Of a stretch of DNA of 64,000 bases, positions 1 to 8,191 are shown in pieces (positions within the stretch are counted from its first letter, which is position 1; each line of letters begins with the position of its first letter). The DNA comes from Prauserella shujinwangii (GTDB lineage: Bacteria; Actinomycetota; Actinomycetes; Mycobacteriales; Pseudonocardiaceae). The notes beneath the pieces are model-generated. The model was not told the DNA's origin, searched no databases, and saw only the letters and a program-made list of their open reading frames with translations. The DNA is taken from NCBI RefSeq assembly GCF_003001955.1, contig NZ_PVNH01000002.1, forward strand, positions 124,001-188,000, given 5' to 3'. The translations under genes were made by a program, and so were the position numbers.

Positions 1-1053
1 GAACCGGCGTCCCAGCGGGATCTGCCAGTCGCGGTAGTCGATGACCTCCCCCGAGAGGGTGGCCGCGTTGCGCAGGTACTCCGGCAGCGTGGACAGGGTC
101 TCGACCAGGGGCACGCGGTCGGCGAACCACAGCACCGAGCAGTCGAAGTTGGTCAGCAACCACTTGTGCGGGTTGGTCACGTAGGAGTCGGCGAACTCCG
201 CGACGCCGTCGTTGATCCAGCGCCGCTCCGGGCACACCGCGGCCACCCCGGCGTACGCGGCGTCGACGTGCAGCCAGACCCCGTGCTCCCGGCACACCGC
301 CCCGATCCGCGGCACCGGGTCGATCGCGGTGGTGGAGGTGGTGCCGACCGTCGCGCACACCAGCGTGGGCACGAGGCCGGCCGCGGCGTCCTCGCGGATC
401 AGCGAATCCAGGTGGCCGGGATCCATCGCGAGCGTGCGCGGGTCGACGTCGACGGAGCGGACCCGGCCGGTGCCGAGGCCCGCGATCCGGCCCGCCCGCT
501 CCAGCGACGAGTGGGTCTGCGACGACACGTAGATCGCGTGCCTGCCGGGCCCGCCGCCCGCCCGGTGCCGGGCCGCGAGCAGCGCGACGAGGCTCGCGCT
601 GGACGCGGAGTCCTGGATGACGCCGCCGCCCGCCGCGTCGGTGCGGAAGTGACCCGGCAGGCCGAGGAGTTCGGCGAGCCAGTCGACGACGACGGTCTCC
701 AGCTCCGTGCACGCCGGGCTGGTCGCCCACACCATGCCCTGCACGCCCAGCCCGGAGGAGAGCAGGTCACCGAGGATCGCGGGGCCGCTGGCGTTGGCCG
801 GGAAGTAGGCGAAGAAGCTCGGGTGCTGCCAGTGCGTGATCCCCGGCAGCACGATCCGCTCGAGGTCGGCGAGCACCGCGTCGTACGGCTCGCCCTCCTC
901 CGGCGGGTGGGCGGGCAGCGCGGACCGGACGTCGCCGGGCCCGGCCGGGGACCGCACCGGGCGCGACTCGACCGACGCGAGATAGTCCGCGACCCAGTCG
1001 ACCACCCGCTTGCCGTACGCGCGGAACTCCTCCGGTGTCATGTGCCCGCTCAT
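1..1053 (-). CDS. Aromatic-L-amino-acid / pyridoxal-dependent decarboxylase (partial)
   Basis: Group II PLP-dependent decarboxylase, expected to remove the carboxylate of an aromatic amino acid such as Trp, Tyr or Phe in the cytoplasm. The window holds the first ~351 residues and the C-terminus lies beyond base 1. Visible family features are the N-terminal HWQHPSFFAYFPAN stretch, the LHVDAAYAG strand that carries the PLP-contacting Asp, and NPHKW near residue 295, where the Lys forms the Schiff base. The start at 1053 (MSGHMTPEEF) is supported by a TAGGGT box (1060-1065 read on the minus strand) only 6 nt upstream, which suggests a leaderless mRNA. A second ATG lies 12 nt further in. It is divergent from trpS. 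Substrate specificity cannot be read from the sequence. Confidence 0.9.
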   Translation of the reverse strand, partial: MSGHMTPEEFRAYGKRVVDWVADYLASVESRPVRSPAGPGDVRSALPAHPPEEGEPYDAVLADLERIVLPGITHWQHPSFFAYFPANASGPAILGDLLSSGLGVQGMVWATSPACTELETVVVDWLAELLGLPGHFRTDAAGGGVIQDSASSASLVALLAARHRAGGGPGRHAIYVSSQTHSSLERAGRIAGLGTGRVRSVDVDPRTLAMDPGHLDSLIREDAAAGLVPTLVCATVGTTSTTAIDPVPRIGAVCREHGVWLHVDAAYAGVAAVCPERRWINDGVAEFADSYVTNPHKWLLTNFDCSVLWFADRVPLVETLSTLPEYLRNAATLSGEVIDYRDWQIPLGRRF

Positions 1054-1068
1054 GACCGCACCCTAGCC

Positions 1069-1129
1069 ACGCGTGTCCGCCATCCCTGTACGCGTGTCCG
1101 CTGTCCCTGTACGCGTGTCCGCCATCCAT
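1069..1129. repeat. Three 21-bp tandem repeats in the ddc-trpS intergenic region
   Basis: Three near-identical 21-bp units (starts 1069, 1090, 1111), each beginning ACGCGTGTCCGC, stand head to tail. Two inverted copies of the core, GCGGACACGGG, follow at 1152-1162 and 1173-1183. The GTGTCCGC/GCGGACAC arms could pair with each other. The array lies between two divergent starts, so it may be a regulatory site, a DNA-bending element or a lineage-specific intergenic repeat. Confidence 0.8.
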
Positions 1130-1201
1130 GCGCGTGCCGGCGACGTGGATCGCGGACACGGGTGCGCAACCCGCGGACACGGGCTGCGCGGACGTGACCA
1201 G

Positions 1202-1207
1202 TAGGAT
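1202..1207 (+). promoter_or_regulatory. Candidate -10 box of trpS (TAGGAT), leaderless
   Basis: TAGGAT lies 7 nt before the ATG at 1215, the spacing expected if transcription starts on the start codon. The same bases (AGGA) could instead act as a ribosome-binding site. The two readings give the same start codon. Confidence 0.5.
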
Positions 1208-1214
1208 GGCGGGT

Positions 1215-2243
1215 ATGTCACAGCCCGTAACCAAGGTCTCCTTGACCGGCATCAAGCCGACCGGTGAGCCGCACCTGGGCAACCTGATCGGCGCGATCCG
1301 GCCGGCGCTGAAGCTCGCCGAGCAGTACGACTCGCTGTACTTCATCGCCGACTACCACGCCCTCACCACGGTGCGCGACCCGGAGCTGCTCCGGCACTAC
1401 TCGCGCTCGGTGGCGGCGACCTGGATGGCCGTGGGGCTGGACCCGAAGCGCACCACGTTCTACCTCCAGTCGGACGTGCCGGAGGTCTTCGAGCTCACCT
1501 GGGTGCTGTCCTGCGTCACCGGCAAGGGCCTGATGAACCGGGCGCACGCCTACAAGGCCGCGCGCGACCGCAACATCGAGGCGGGCGAGGACCCCGACGC
1601 AGGCGTGAACATGGGCCTGTACAACTACCCGATCCTGATGGCCGTCGACATCCTGATCATGGAGACCGACGTCGTCCCGGTCGGCAAGGACCAGGTGCAG
1701 CACGTCGAGTACGCCGCCGACATCGCGGGCAGCTTCAACCACCTGTACGGCGACGCGTACTCGTTCAAGATCCCACAGGCGATCGTCCCGGACACGGGCA
1801 CCGGCCACACGCTGCCCGGGCTGGACGGCCGCAAGATGAGCAAGTCCTACGACAACACGATTCCGTTGTTCCTGCCGGAGAACAAGCTGAAGAAGCTCGT
1901 TCGCCGTATCCCCACCGACAGCACCCCGGTCGAGGAGCCGAAGGACCCGGACAGCTCCGCGGTCTTCCAGATCCTGGAACAGTTCGCGCCCGAGTCGGCC
2001 GCCGACGTGGTCGCCGACACGCGCAAACGCCTCGAGGCGGGCGGCATGGGCTGGGGCGAGCTGAAGAACGTGCTGTTCGAGGTGCTCAACACCGAGCTGG
2101 CGCCGCTGCGGGAGCGCTACGAGGAACTGATGCGGCCGGGCAGCGAGCTCGACACGGCACTGGCCGAGGGCGCCGAACGGGCCCGCGCACGGGCGAGCCG
2201 GGTGCTCGGCTCCGTGCGCGGGGCCATCGGCATCGACCGGTAG
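1215..2243 (+). CDS. trpS: Tryptophanyl-tRNA synthetase
   Basis: Class I aminoacyl-tRNA synthetase of 342 residues that charges tRNA-Trp in the cytoplasm. The HIGH-like signature PHLGN (about residues 19-23) and the KMSKS loop (about 207-211, GRKMSKSYDN) are both intact, and the length is normal for bacterial TrpS. An upstream in-frame ATG exists at 1206 and the open frame extends to 1128, but 1215 is preferred because MSQPVTKVSLTGIKPTGEPH matches the usual TrpS N-terminus and AGGA/TAGGAT is correctly spaced. The upstream region carries the 21-bp tandem repeats. The gene converges on the glycosidase that ends at 2251. Confidence 0.97.
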   Translation: MSQPVTKVSLTGIKPTGEPHLGNLIGAIRPALKLAEQYDSLYFIADYHALTTVRDPELLRHYSRSVAATWMAVGLDPKRTTFYLQSDVPEVFELTWVLSCVTGKGLMNRAHAYKAARDRNIEAGEDPDAGVNMGLYNYPILMAVDILIMETDVVPVGKDQVQHVEYAADIAGSFNHLYGDAYSFKIPQAIVPDTGTGHTLPGLDGRKMSKSYDNTIPLFLPENKLKKLVRRIPTDSTPVEEPKDPDSSAVFQILEQFAPESAADVVADTRKRLEAGGMGWGELKNVLFEVLNTELAPLRERYEELMRPGSELDTALAEGAERARARASRVLGSVRGAIGIDR

Positions 2244-2250
2244 GGCACCG

Positions 2251-4932
2251 CTACCCGCAACGCACGAGCGCCCGCGCCCAGTCGGCGTGGTCGAAGTTCT
2301 TCCCGTCGCCGGCGTCGGTGACGCGCAGGGTGAGCATGCGCACGCCGCTCACGTCGACCGAGACCGCGACCGGCACCTCGCCGCCGCGGACGACCCCGCT
2401 GGCGTACCGCGGTTCGCCGTCGCCGAGCACCTCGAACGTCACCGAGCCAGGCGCCGAGGTCTCGTCGTCGAGCCCGGCCAGCGCCGTGAACGTCTCGCAC
2501 TGGCGTCCGAGGTAGACGTCCACTTCGGACGGCGCGTGCACGCCGATGCCCTTGGCGTAGGTGGTGCCCGCGATCGTGATCGGGTTGCCGTCACCGCCGT
2601 CGAGCTCGCCGTTGGACGTGTCCCGCTCAACGGGACCCCAGCCGTTGGTCTCCCGCTGGAACGGCAGGTCGCTCACGTACACCTCGCCCGACGGCGCGGG
2701 TGGCGGGACGAACGCACGGACCGCGCGGGCCACGTGCATCCCGGGGTGCCCCGCGCCGAGCGCGGGATCGCGGAACTCGGCGACGACCGGCAGCTCCGTG
2801 CCGCCCGCCCGCGCGCCGGGTCCGACAGTGACCGTCCACCTGCCGGAGAGCGTCTCACCCTGCCCGAGGTGCGGCGCGGTCACCGCGGAGCCGTCGACCG
2901 TCCAGCCTTCCGGCGGCCGGGGACGCAGCTCGACATGCCGCGCGGTGCGGTCGGATCGCATCGTGAACTCGGCGGTGACCTGAAAGGACGTGCCGCGCGG
3001 CGTGTCGCCCGCTTCGGTGGGTGAGACGGTCAGCGACGTCTCCGGCGCGAGCCGGACCGGCTCGTCGCACGACCGCCTCCCCGGGTGTGCCCGGCAGAGG
3101 ATCGCGGCGAACCCACCGTGGCGGGGCACGTCGACCGCGAGCACGTCCCCCGCGGCCACCACCGACCGTTCGCGCCGGACGTCGTCCTCGGTGGGTCGCT
3201 CGCCGTCGCGCACGAGGTCGACGAGCCAGCGGCCGCCGCCGAGGAAGTCCAGTGACGCGCGCAGTGTCCGCGGCTCGCCCGCGGCGAGTGCGCCGACGAA
3301 CCAGCGGTCACCGCTGCGGCGGGCCAGGATCGCCTCGTCACCGGGATACCCGCCGACGAGGTGCGTCTCGTCCCAGACGGTCGGCACCTGGTTCAGGAAC
3401 CGCAGGACGCCGGGGTAGCGGTCGTAGGCCTCCGGCTTGTCGGCGAAGTGCTGCCAGCCCGACTCGTAGGCCACGGCCAGCGCCGCCTCGTGCGCGACCG
3501 AGGACGTGCGCGGGCCCACCGACAGCGCGACCGGGGTGAAGTCCATCGAGCCGACGATGTTGCGGGTGAACGGATGCACGGGGTTGCCGTCCGGCCTCGG
3601 CAGCTGTTCCTGCCCGTGCACCGCCTCCATGGTCAGCACGTGCGGCCACGTCCTGGCGAGACCGTGCGGGATCGTCGAACCGTGGAAGTTGATCATCAGC
3701 CGGTGCTCGGCCGTCGCGGCGAGGATGGTGTCGTACCACCGGTATCGTTCCTGCGAGTCGGACTCCATGAAGTCGACCTTGATCCCCTTGACGCCCCAGC
3801 GCACCAGGCGCGGCAGCACGTCGTCCCGCTCGGCCTCGGTGTCGAGCGCGGTCCAGTGGAACCAGAGCAGGACGTCCACACCCTTCGCCCGCGCGTAGCG
3901 GGTCAGCTCGGGGACCCACTCCGCGCTCCAGCCCTCGTCGACGAGCACGTACGGCCAGCCGTTGCGGGCGGCGAAGTCGACGTAGTCGCGCTGCCGGGCG
4001 AAGCTGCGCGGGCTCGAGTGCTCGCTCAGCCACGACCACGCCACCTTCCCCGGCCGCACCCATGACGGATCGGCGATGCGGGACGGGTCGGCGAGGTCGT
4101 CGACAAGGGTGGACTCGGTGACGGTCTCCAGGTCGCCGAGGATCGCGGTGCGCCAGGGCGTCTCCCCGGTGCCCGCCAGGTCGACCTCGGCATCGGCGAG
4201 CCGGACGCGGTAGGCGGGGCTGCCCTGCTCGTGCACCAGGCGGGCGCCCGAGTAGCCGCCGTCCACATCGGCCTCCGTGAGCAGCGCGAATCCGTCGCCG
4301 ACACGGAACAGGGACGGATTGCCGTACTCGCCGCTCGCCGCCGCGGCCGCCGTGGTCTCCACGCGCTGCCGCTCGTGCTGCGGGTTGTACGGCTGCAGCC
4401 AGGCGGTCGCGTCGCCGGGCAGCACGAACTCCGACGCCTCGCCGGTGACGGTGGCACCGGCGGCGGCGTGGCCGGGGAGCACGTACCGGTAGGCGACACC
4501 GTCCCGCGCGGCCCGGACGACGACGTCGAGCCGTGTGCCGTCGGCGCCGGTGAAGGGCAGCCGGGTCTCGGTCATCAGTGCCGAGCGGGTGAGCCGCTTG
4601 CCGGTGGTCATCGGGTAGCGCTCGTGCACCACCCGGGTTTCCGGTGCCCCGGCGGGCCGGAGGCTCCTGGTCAAGTCGGACTCCGTGGTGGTCAGCCCGA
4701 GTGCTCCGGGCGCGAGGACGTCCCGGCCTGCTCGCCTGGCCGCCAGCGTCAGCGTTCCCGTGGCCTCGTCCAGGGCCACGACCGCGCTGACGCTCGCCCC
4801 CGCGGGCGCTCGCACCGTCCAGGTGCTCTCTCCGGCGGCGGTGGCGACCGCCGGGAGCAGCGTCCCGGCGAGCGACAGCGCGAGCAGTGCGGCAAGCACG
4901 CCGCTCAGGCGGGACCGTCGGTCTCGGCTCAT
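2251..4932 (-). CDS. Secreted GH97 glycosidase (probable alpha-galactosidase) with NEW3 and NPCBM domains
   Basis: Large exported glycoside hydrolase of 893 residues. A signal peptide (basic MSRDRRSRL, then a hydrophobic core ending near ATAAGES) precedes the GH97 N-terminal beta-sandwich and (beta/alpha)8 barrel. The barrel motif KVDFMESDSQ near residue 387 places an Asp where retaining GH97 alpha-galactosidases carry their nucleophile; TMEAVHGQE follows near 433. A NEW3-type domain (about 630-710) and a C-terminal NPCBM galactose-binding-like domain (about 745-893) follow. The start at 4932 is chosen over the frame opening at 4992 because it has a GGGAGG ribosome-binding site and starts the signal peptide. 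It is divergent from the DeoR-galK operon, and an AACAG-type motif lies at 4972-4982. The retaining alpha-galactosidase call is inferred from the Asp and the galactose context. Confidence 0.87.
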   Translation of the reverse strand: MSRDRRSRLSGVLAALLALSLAGTLLPAVATAAGESTWTVRAPAGASVSAVVALDEATGTLTLAARRAGRDVLAPGALGLTTTESDLTRSLRPAGAPETRVVHERYPMTTGKRLTRSALMTETRLPFTGADGTRLDVVVRAARDGVAYRYVLPGHAAAGATVTGEASEFVLPGDATAWLQPYNPQHERQRVETTAAAAASGEYGNPSLFRVGDGFALLTEADVDGGYSGARLVHEQGSPAYRVRLADAEVDLAGTGETPWRTAILGDLETVTESTLVDDLADPSRIADPSWVRPGKVAWSWLSEHSSPRSFARQRDYVDFAARNGWPYVLVDEGWSAEWVPELTRYARAKGVDVLLWFHWTALDTEAERDDVLPRLVRWGVKGIKVDFMESDSQERYRWYDTILAATAEHRLMINFHGSTIPHGLARTWPHVLTMEAVHGQEQLPRPDGNPVHPFTRNIVGSMDFTPVALSVGPRTSSVAHEAALAVAYESGWQHFADKPEAYDRYPGVLRFLNQVPTVWDETHLVGGYPGDEAILARRSGDRWFVGALAAGEPRTLRASLDFLGGGRWLVDLVRDGERPTEDDVRRERSVVAAGDVLAVDVPRHGGFAAILCRAHPGRRSCDEPVRLAPETSLTVSPTEAGDTPRGTSFQVTAEFTMRSDRTARHVELRPRPPEGWTVDGSAVTAPHLGQGETLSGRWTVTVGPGARAGGTELPVVAEFRDPALGAGHPGMHVARAVRAFVPPPAPSGEVYVSDLPFQRETNGWGPVERDTSNGELDGGDGNPITIAGTTYAKGIGVHAPSEVDVYLGRQCETFTALAGLDDETSAPGSVTFEVLGDGEPRYASGVVRGGEVPVAVSVDVSGVRMLTLRVTDAGDGKNFDHADWARALVRCG

Positions 4933-4971
4933 CGGAATCCTCCCTGATCCCCGCGAACCGCGTGTTGGATC

Positions 4972-4982
4972 CTGTTCGATTA
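4972..4982 (-). promoter_or_regulatory. Candidate galactoside-regulon operator upstream of GH97
   Basis: Read on the minus strand the site is TAATCGAACAG, 40 nt before the GH97 start. Closely related sites stand upstream of the sugar-binding lipoprotein gene (TAATCAAACAG) and of the GH2 gene (TAGTCGAACAG), which suggests a shared regulator, most simply the adjacent DeoR protein. Confidence 0.45.
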
Positions 4983-5152
4983 CCACGCACATTGCGCGAG
5001 TCGGCTCTCGCGACTCCTACCGATCAAACGAGTTCCGACAGCCCGCCACAAGCGGCCATTCGGTGGGCATGCCGCCGAAGGGAGTAGGCCGGACGGCGGA
5101 GGGGCCAGCAGGGTCGCCCCGGACGGCTACCTCAGACCTCAACATTTCCACA

Positions 5153-5196
5153 GGCAAGGATCCTCGATTTACTTGCGATAATGTGCGATCCTTGCC
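5153..5196. promoter_or_regulatory. Inverted repeat overlapping the deoR promoter
   Basis: GGCAAGGATC (5153-5162) and its exact complement GATCCTTGCC (5187-5196) flank 24 bp that include GATAAT at 5177-5182, a good -10 candidate. A repressor bound across both arms would cover the promoter, so autoregulation by DeoR is plausible. Binding is inferred. Confidence 0.5.
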
Positions 5197-5244
5197 CGAT
5201 ACCGCGCGATCCGGTGCGCGCGCCCGGAAGGAGGAGAGCACCTG

Positions 5245-6060
5245 ATGCTGGCCAGCCAACGGCGGTCACGGATATTGGAAGAGGTCCGGCGAACCGGGGC
5301 TGTGCGGGTGAGCGCGCTGGTCGAACGCCTCGGCGTCTCCGACATGACGATCCGCCGCGACCTCGAGGTGCTCGCGCAGGAGGGACAGCTGCGGAAGGTG
5401 CACGGCGGTGCGGTGCTGCCGGGCGGCCGCAGCACCGAGGAACCGGGGTTCGCGGCGAAGTCCAACCGGCAGAACGCGGAGAAGCAGGCCATCGCCGCCG
5501 AGGCGCTGCGCATGGTGGAGCCGGGCATGGCCGTCGGCCTTTCGGGCGGGACCACGACGTGGACCTTCGCGCGGCTGCTGCGGGACGTCCCCGACATCAC
5601 CGTCGTGACCAATTCCGTGCAGGTGGCCGACCTGTTCTCCCGGGAGCCGAGGTCGGACCAGACCGTGGTGCTCACCGGAGGCATCCGCACGCCGTCGGAG
5701 GCACTGGTCGGACCGTTCGCGGTGTCCGCGATCCGCTCGGTGAACCTCGACGTCATGTTCATGGGCGTGCACGGCATGGACCTGCGCAACGGCTTCACCA
5801 CGCCGAACCTGGTGGAAGCGGAGACGGACCGGGCTTTCGTCGAGGCGTCCCGGCGGTTCGTCGTACTCGCCGACCACACCAAGTACGGCGTGCTCGGCAT
5901 CAGCACCATCGCCTCGCTCGACGCCGCCGACGTGCTGATCACCGACTCGGGGCTGGCCGAGGAGTACCGCGCCGCGCTGCGGGAACGGGTCGGCGAGCTG
6001 GTCGTGGTCGAGGCGGCGACGACCACCTCCCGGAGCGAGCCGGGCACGTCGGGCGCATGA
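5245..6060 (+). CDS. DeoR-family transcriptional regulator
   Basis: Repressor-type regulator of 271 residues. The N-terminal winged helix-turn-helix (about 5-60, including VSALVERLGVSDMTIRRDL) is the DeoR signature. The remainder is the DeoRC sensor domain, in which GLSGGTTTW and VVTNSVQVADL are typical of binding a phosphorylated sugar. The ATG at 5245 follows an AGGAGAG ribosome-binding site. The stop overlaps the galK start by 4 bp (ATGA), so the two are co-transcribed. The regulator probably senses a galactose-derived sugar phosphate and controls the surrounding glycosidase, transporter and galK/galT genes. The effector identity is inferred. Confidence 0.93.
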   Translation: MLASQRRSRILEEVRRTGAVRVSALVERLGVSDMTIRRDLEVLAQEGQLRKVHGGAVLPGGRSTEEPGFAAKSNRQNAEKQAIAAEALRMVEPGMAVGLSGGTTTWTFARLLRDVPDITVVTNSVQVADLFSREPRSDQTVVLTGGIRTPSEALVGPFAVSAIRSVNLDVMFMGVHGMDLRNGFTTPNLVEAETDRAFVEASRRFVVLADHTKYGVLGISTIASLDAADVLITDSGLAEEYRAALRERVGELVVVEAATTTSRSEPGTSGA

Positions 6061-7193
6061 TCGCCGAAGACTTCACCGCCGCGTTCGGCGGTGCGCCGGA
6101 CGGTGTCTGGGCTGCTCCCGGCCGCGTCAACGTGATCGGTGAGCACACGGACTACAACGACGGCTTCGTGCTGCCGATGGCGCTGCCGCAGGGCGTGACC
6201 GCGGCGGCGGCCCGCCGCCCCGGCTCGGACGTGCGCGTCGTGTCGCGGCAGGAACCCGGCGATCCGGTGACCTTCGGCCTCGACGCCGGGCCGGGCACCG
6301 TCACGGGGTGGGCCGCGTACGTGGCCGGCGTGGTGTGGAGCCTGCACTCGGCCGGCTTCGACCTGGGCGGGGCCGATCTCGCCGTCGACGGGGACGTCCC
6401 CGCGGGAGCGGGACTGTCGTCGTCCGCGGCGCTCGAATGTGCCGTGGCGGCCGCGCTGTCCGACCTGTTCGGGCTCCGGCTCGGACCGAACGCGCTCGCC
6501 AGGGCGGCGCAGCGCGCGGAGAACGACTTCGTCGGGATGCCCTGCGGGATCATGGACCAGATGGCGTCGATGGCCAGCCGCGAGGGACACCTGCTTTTCC
6601 TCGACACCCGGTCGCTGACCACCGAGCACGTCCCGTTCGACCTCGCGGCGAGCGGGCACGCGCTGCTGGTGATCGACACGCGCGCGCCGCACCGGCTCGT
6701 GGACGGCGAGTACGCCGACCGGAGGCAGACCTGCGAGAAGGCGGCCGCGGCGCTGGGGCTCGCGGCGCTGCGGGACGTCCCGGCCGGCACGCTGCCGGAG
6801 ACGTTGTCCGCACTGGACGACGAGACGCAGCGGCGGCGCGTACGGCACGTGGTCACCGAGAACGAGCGCGTGCTCGACGTGGTCCGGCGGCTGCGAGCGG
6901 GCGACGTGACCGGCGTGGGCCCGCTGCTCACCGCATCGCACGCGTCACTGCGCGACGACTACGCGGTGACGGTTCCGGAACTGGACACCGCCGTCGAGGC
7001 CGCACTGGCGGCGGGTGCCTTCGGCGCCCGCATGACCGGCGGCGGGTTCGGCGGCTGCGTGATCGCGCTCGTGCCCGCCGAGCGGACGGACCCGGTGCTG
7101 GCCGCCGTCCGGCGGGAGTTCGCCGCGCACGGCTTCGCCGAACCCACCGGATTCGTGGCGACCCCGTCCCCGGGCGCCCGCCGCCTGCGCTGA
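6057..7193 (+). CDS. galK: Galactokinase
   Basis: GHMP-family kinase of 378 residues that phosphorylates alpha-D-galactose at C1 with ATP, the first committed step of the Leloir pathway. Family motifs are visible in order: the galactokinase signature GRVNVIGEHTDYNDGFVLP (about 22-40), the ATP-binding GAGLSSSAALE motif (about 116-126) and the C-terminal GGGFGGCV loop (about 328-335). The open frame continues upstream to 5181, but the ATG at 6057 overlaps the deoR stop and starts exactly at the family's N-terminus. It converges with the permease gene that ends at 7199. The second Leloir gene, galT, lies about 11 kb downstream. Confidence 0.96.
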   Translation: MIAEDFTAAFGGAPDGVWAAPGRVNVIGEHTDYNDGFVLPMALPQGVTAAAARRPGSDVRVVSRQEPGDPVTFGLDAGPGTVTGWAAYVAGVVWSLHSAGFDLGGADLAVDGDVPAGAGLSSSAALECAVAAALSDLFGLRLGPNALARAAQRAENDFVGMPCGIMDQMASMASREGHLLFLDTRSLTTEHVPFDLAASGHALLVIDTRAPHRLVDGEYADRRQTCEKAAAALGLAALRDVPAGTLPETLSALDDETQRRRVRHVVTENERVLDVVRRLRAGDVTGVGPLLTASHASLRDDYAVTVPELDTAVEAALAAGAFGARMTGGGFGGCVIALVPAERTDPVLAAVRREFAAHGFAEPTGFVATPSPGARRLR

Positions 7194-7198
7194 CCGGG

Positions 7199-8191
7199 TC
7201 ACTCCCGCTGCACGGTCGCCAGCCAGCGCTGCAGCGTCACCACGACGAGCAGGATCGTGCCGCTGATCACGGCCTGCCAGTTCGAGTTCAGCGAACCGAT
7301 CTGGTTGATCACGTTGCGGATCACCTGGAGCAGCAACACCCCGACGAGCGAACCGAGCACGGTGCCCGCCCCGCCGGTCAGCAGCGTGCCACCGAGGACC
7401 ACCGCCGCGATCACCTCGAGCTCCGTGCCGACACCGAGGACGGTGACCCCGGATGACGTGTACGAAGCCATGAGCAGGCCGCCGAACCCGGCCAGCACGC
7501 CCGACACCGTGTAGGTCACGACCTTGGTGCGCAGTACCGGCAACCCCATCAGGTCGGCCGCGTCCTCCTGCCCGCCGATGGCCAGTACCGTCGACCCGTA
7601 CGAGGACCGGTGCAGCACCAGACCACCCACGGAGAACGCCACGGCGACGATCCACACCGGATAGCCGATGCCGAGGAACGAGCCCTGCGCCAGCTCGCGG
7701 AACGCCGAGGAGGGCGGCACCTTGTACGTCGTGGCGCCCTCGTCGCTGATGAGCAGCAACAGGCCGCGCGCGAAGAGCAGACCCGCCAGTGTGACGATGA
7801 ATGGGGGCAGGCCCCCACGAGCGATCACGAGTCCCTGGACCAGCCCGATCGCGCCGCAGACGACAACGGGCAGCAGCACCGCGGCCCACGTGCCGTGGCC
7901 AGCTCCCCACGCGGCGAGCACGCCGCCGAGCGCGAACACCGAGCCGACGGACAGGTCGATCCCGCCGGACATGATCACGAACGTCATGCCGAGCGCGACC
8001 ACGGCGAGGAACGAGGCCTGCAGTGCGATGTTCTCCAGGTTGCCCGCCGTGCCGAAGGAGTCGAAGGTGAACGTCGCGGCGACCACCACCACCGCGAGGA
8101 TCACGAGCGCACCCTGCCGCTGCGCCACCCGCGCGATCCGGGCCCGGCCGCGGGTCCGGTCCTGCCCAGGTGCCTCCACCGTCGCCGTCAT
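7199..8191 (-). CDS. Sugar ABC transporter permease (YjfF/YtfT/RbsC type)
   Basis: Integral membrane permease of 330 residues with about eight to ten hydrophobic segments and the BPD_transp_2 fold used by ribose, galactose and galactofuranose importers. Conserved GGIDLSVGSV (about 70-79) and GGTLLTGGAGTVLGSLVG stretches are present. It is the last gene of a four-gene minus-strand operon (binding protein, ATPase, permease, permease), and its start overlaps the previous permease stop by 4 bp. Two different permeases in one operon is the YtfT-YjfF layout, whereas ribose systems usually carry one. The exact substrate is inferred from the binding protein and the galactose context. Confidence 0.92.
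   Translation of the reverse strand: MTATVEAPGQDRTRGRARIARVAQRQGALVILAVVVVAATFTFDSFGTAGNLENIALQASFLAVVALGMTFVIMSGGIDLSVGSVFALGGVLAAWGAGHGTWAAVLLPVVVCGAIGLVQGLVIARGGLPPFIVTLAGLLFARGLLLLISDEGATTYKVPPSSAFRELAQGSFLGIGYPVWIVAVAFSVGGLVLHRSSYGSTVLAIGGQEDAADLMGLPVLRTKVVTYTVSGVLAGFGGLLMASYTSSGVTVLGVGTELEVIAAVVLGGTLLTGGAGTVLGSLVGVLLLQVIRNVINQIGSLNSNWQAVISGTILLVVVTLQRWLATVQRE

Larger units (their letters stand above)
4933..5244. promoter_or_regulatory. Divergent control region between GH97 gene and deoR-galK
   Basis: This 312-bp non-coding region carries promoters for both directions. It contains CTGTTCGATTA (4972-4982), a short GAGTCG/CGACTC inverted repeat near 5003-5020, and a perfect 10-bp inverted repeat flanking a GATAAT -10-like box near the DeoR gene. 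No reading frame in it is convincing. Confidence 0.6.

Noticed and set aside
3338-4990. 550-residue minus-strand frame overlapping the GH97 gene
   Set aside because: It is the +1 shadow of the GH97 coding sequence, with Arg/Ala-rich composition and no domain.
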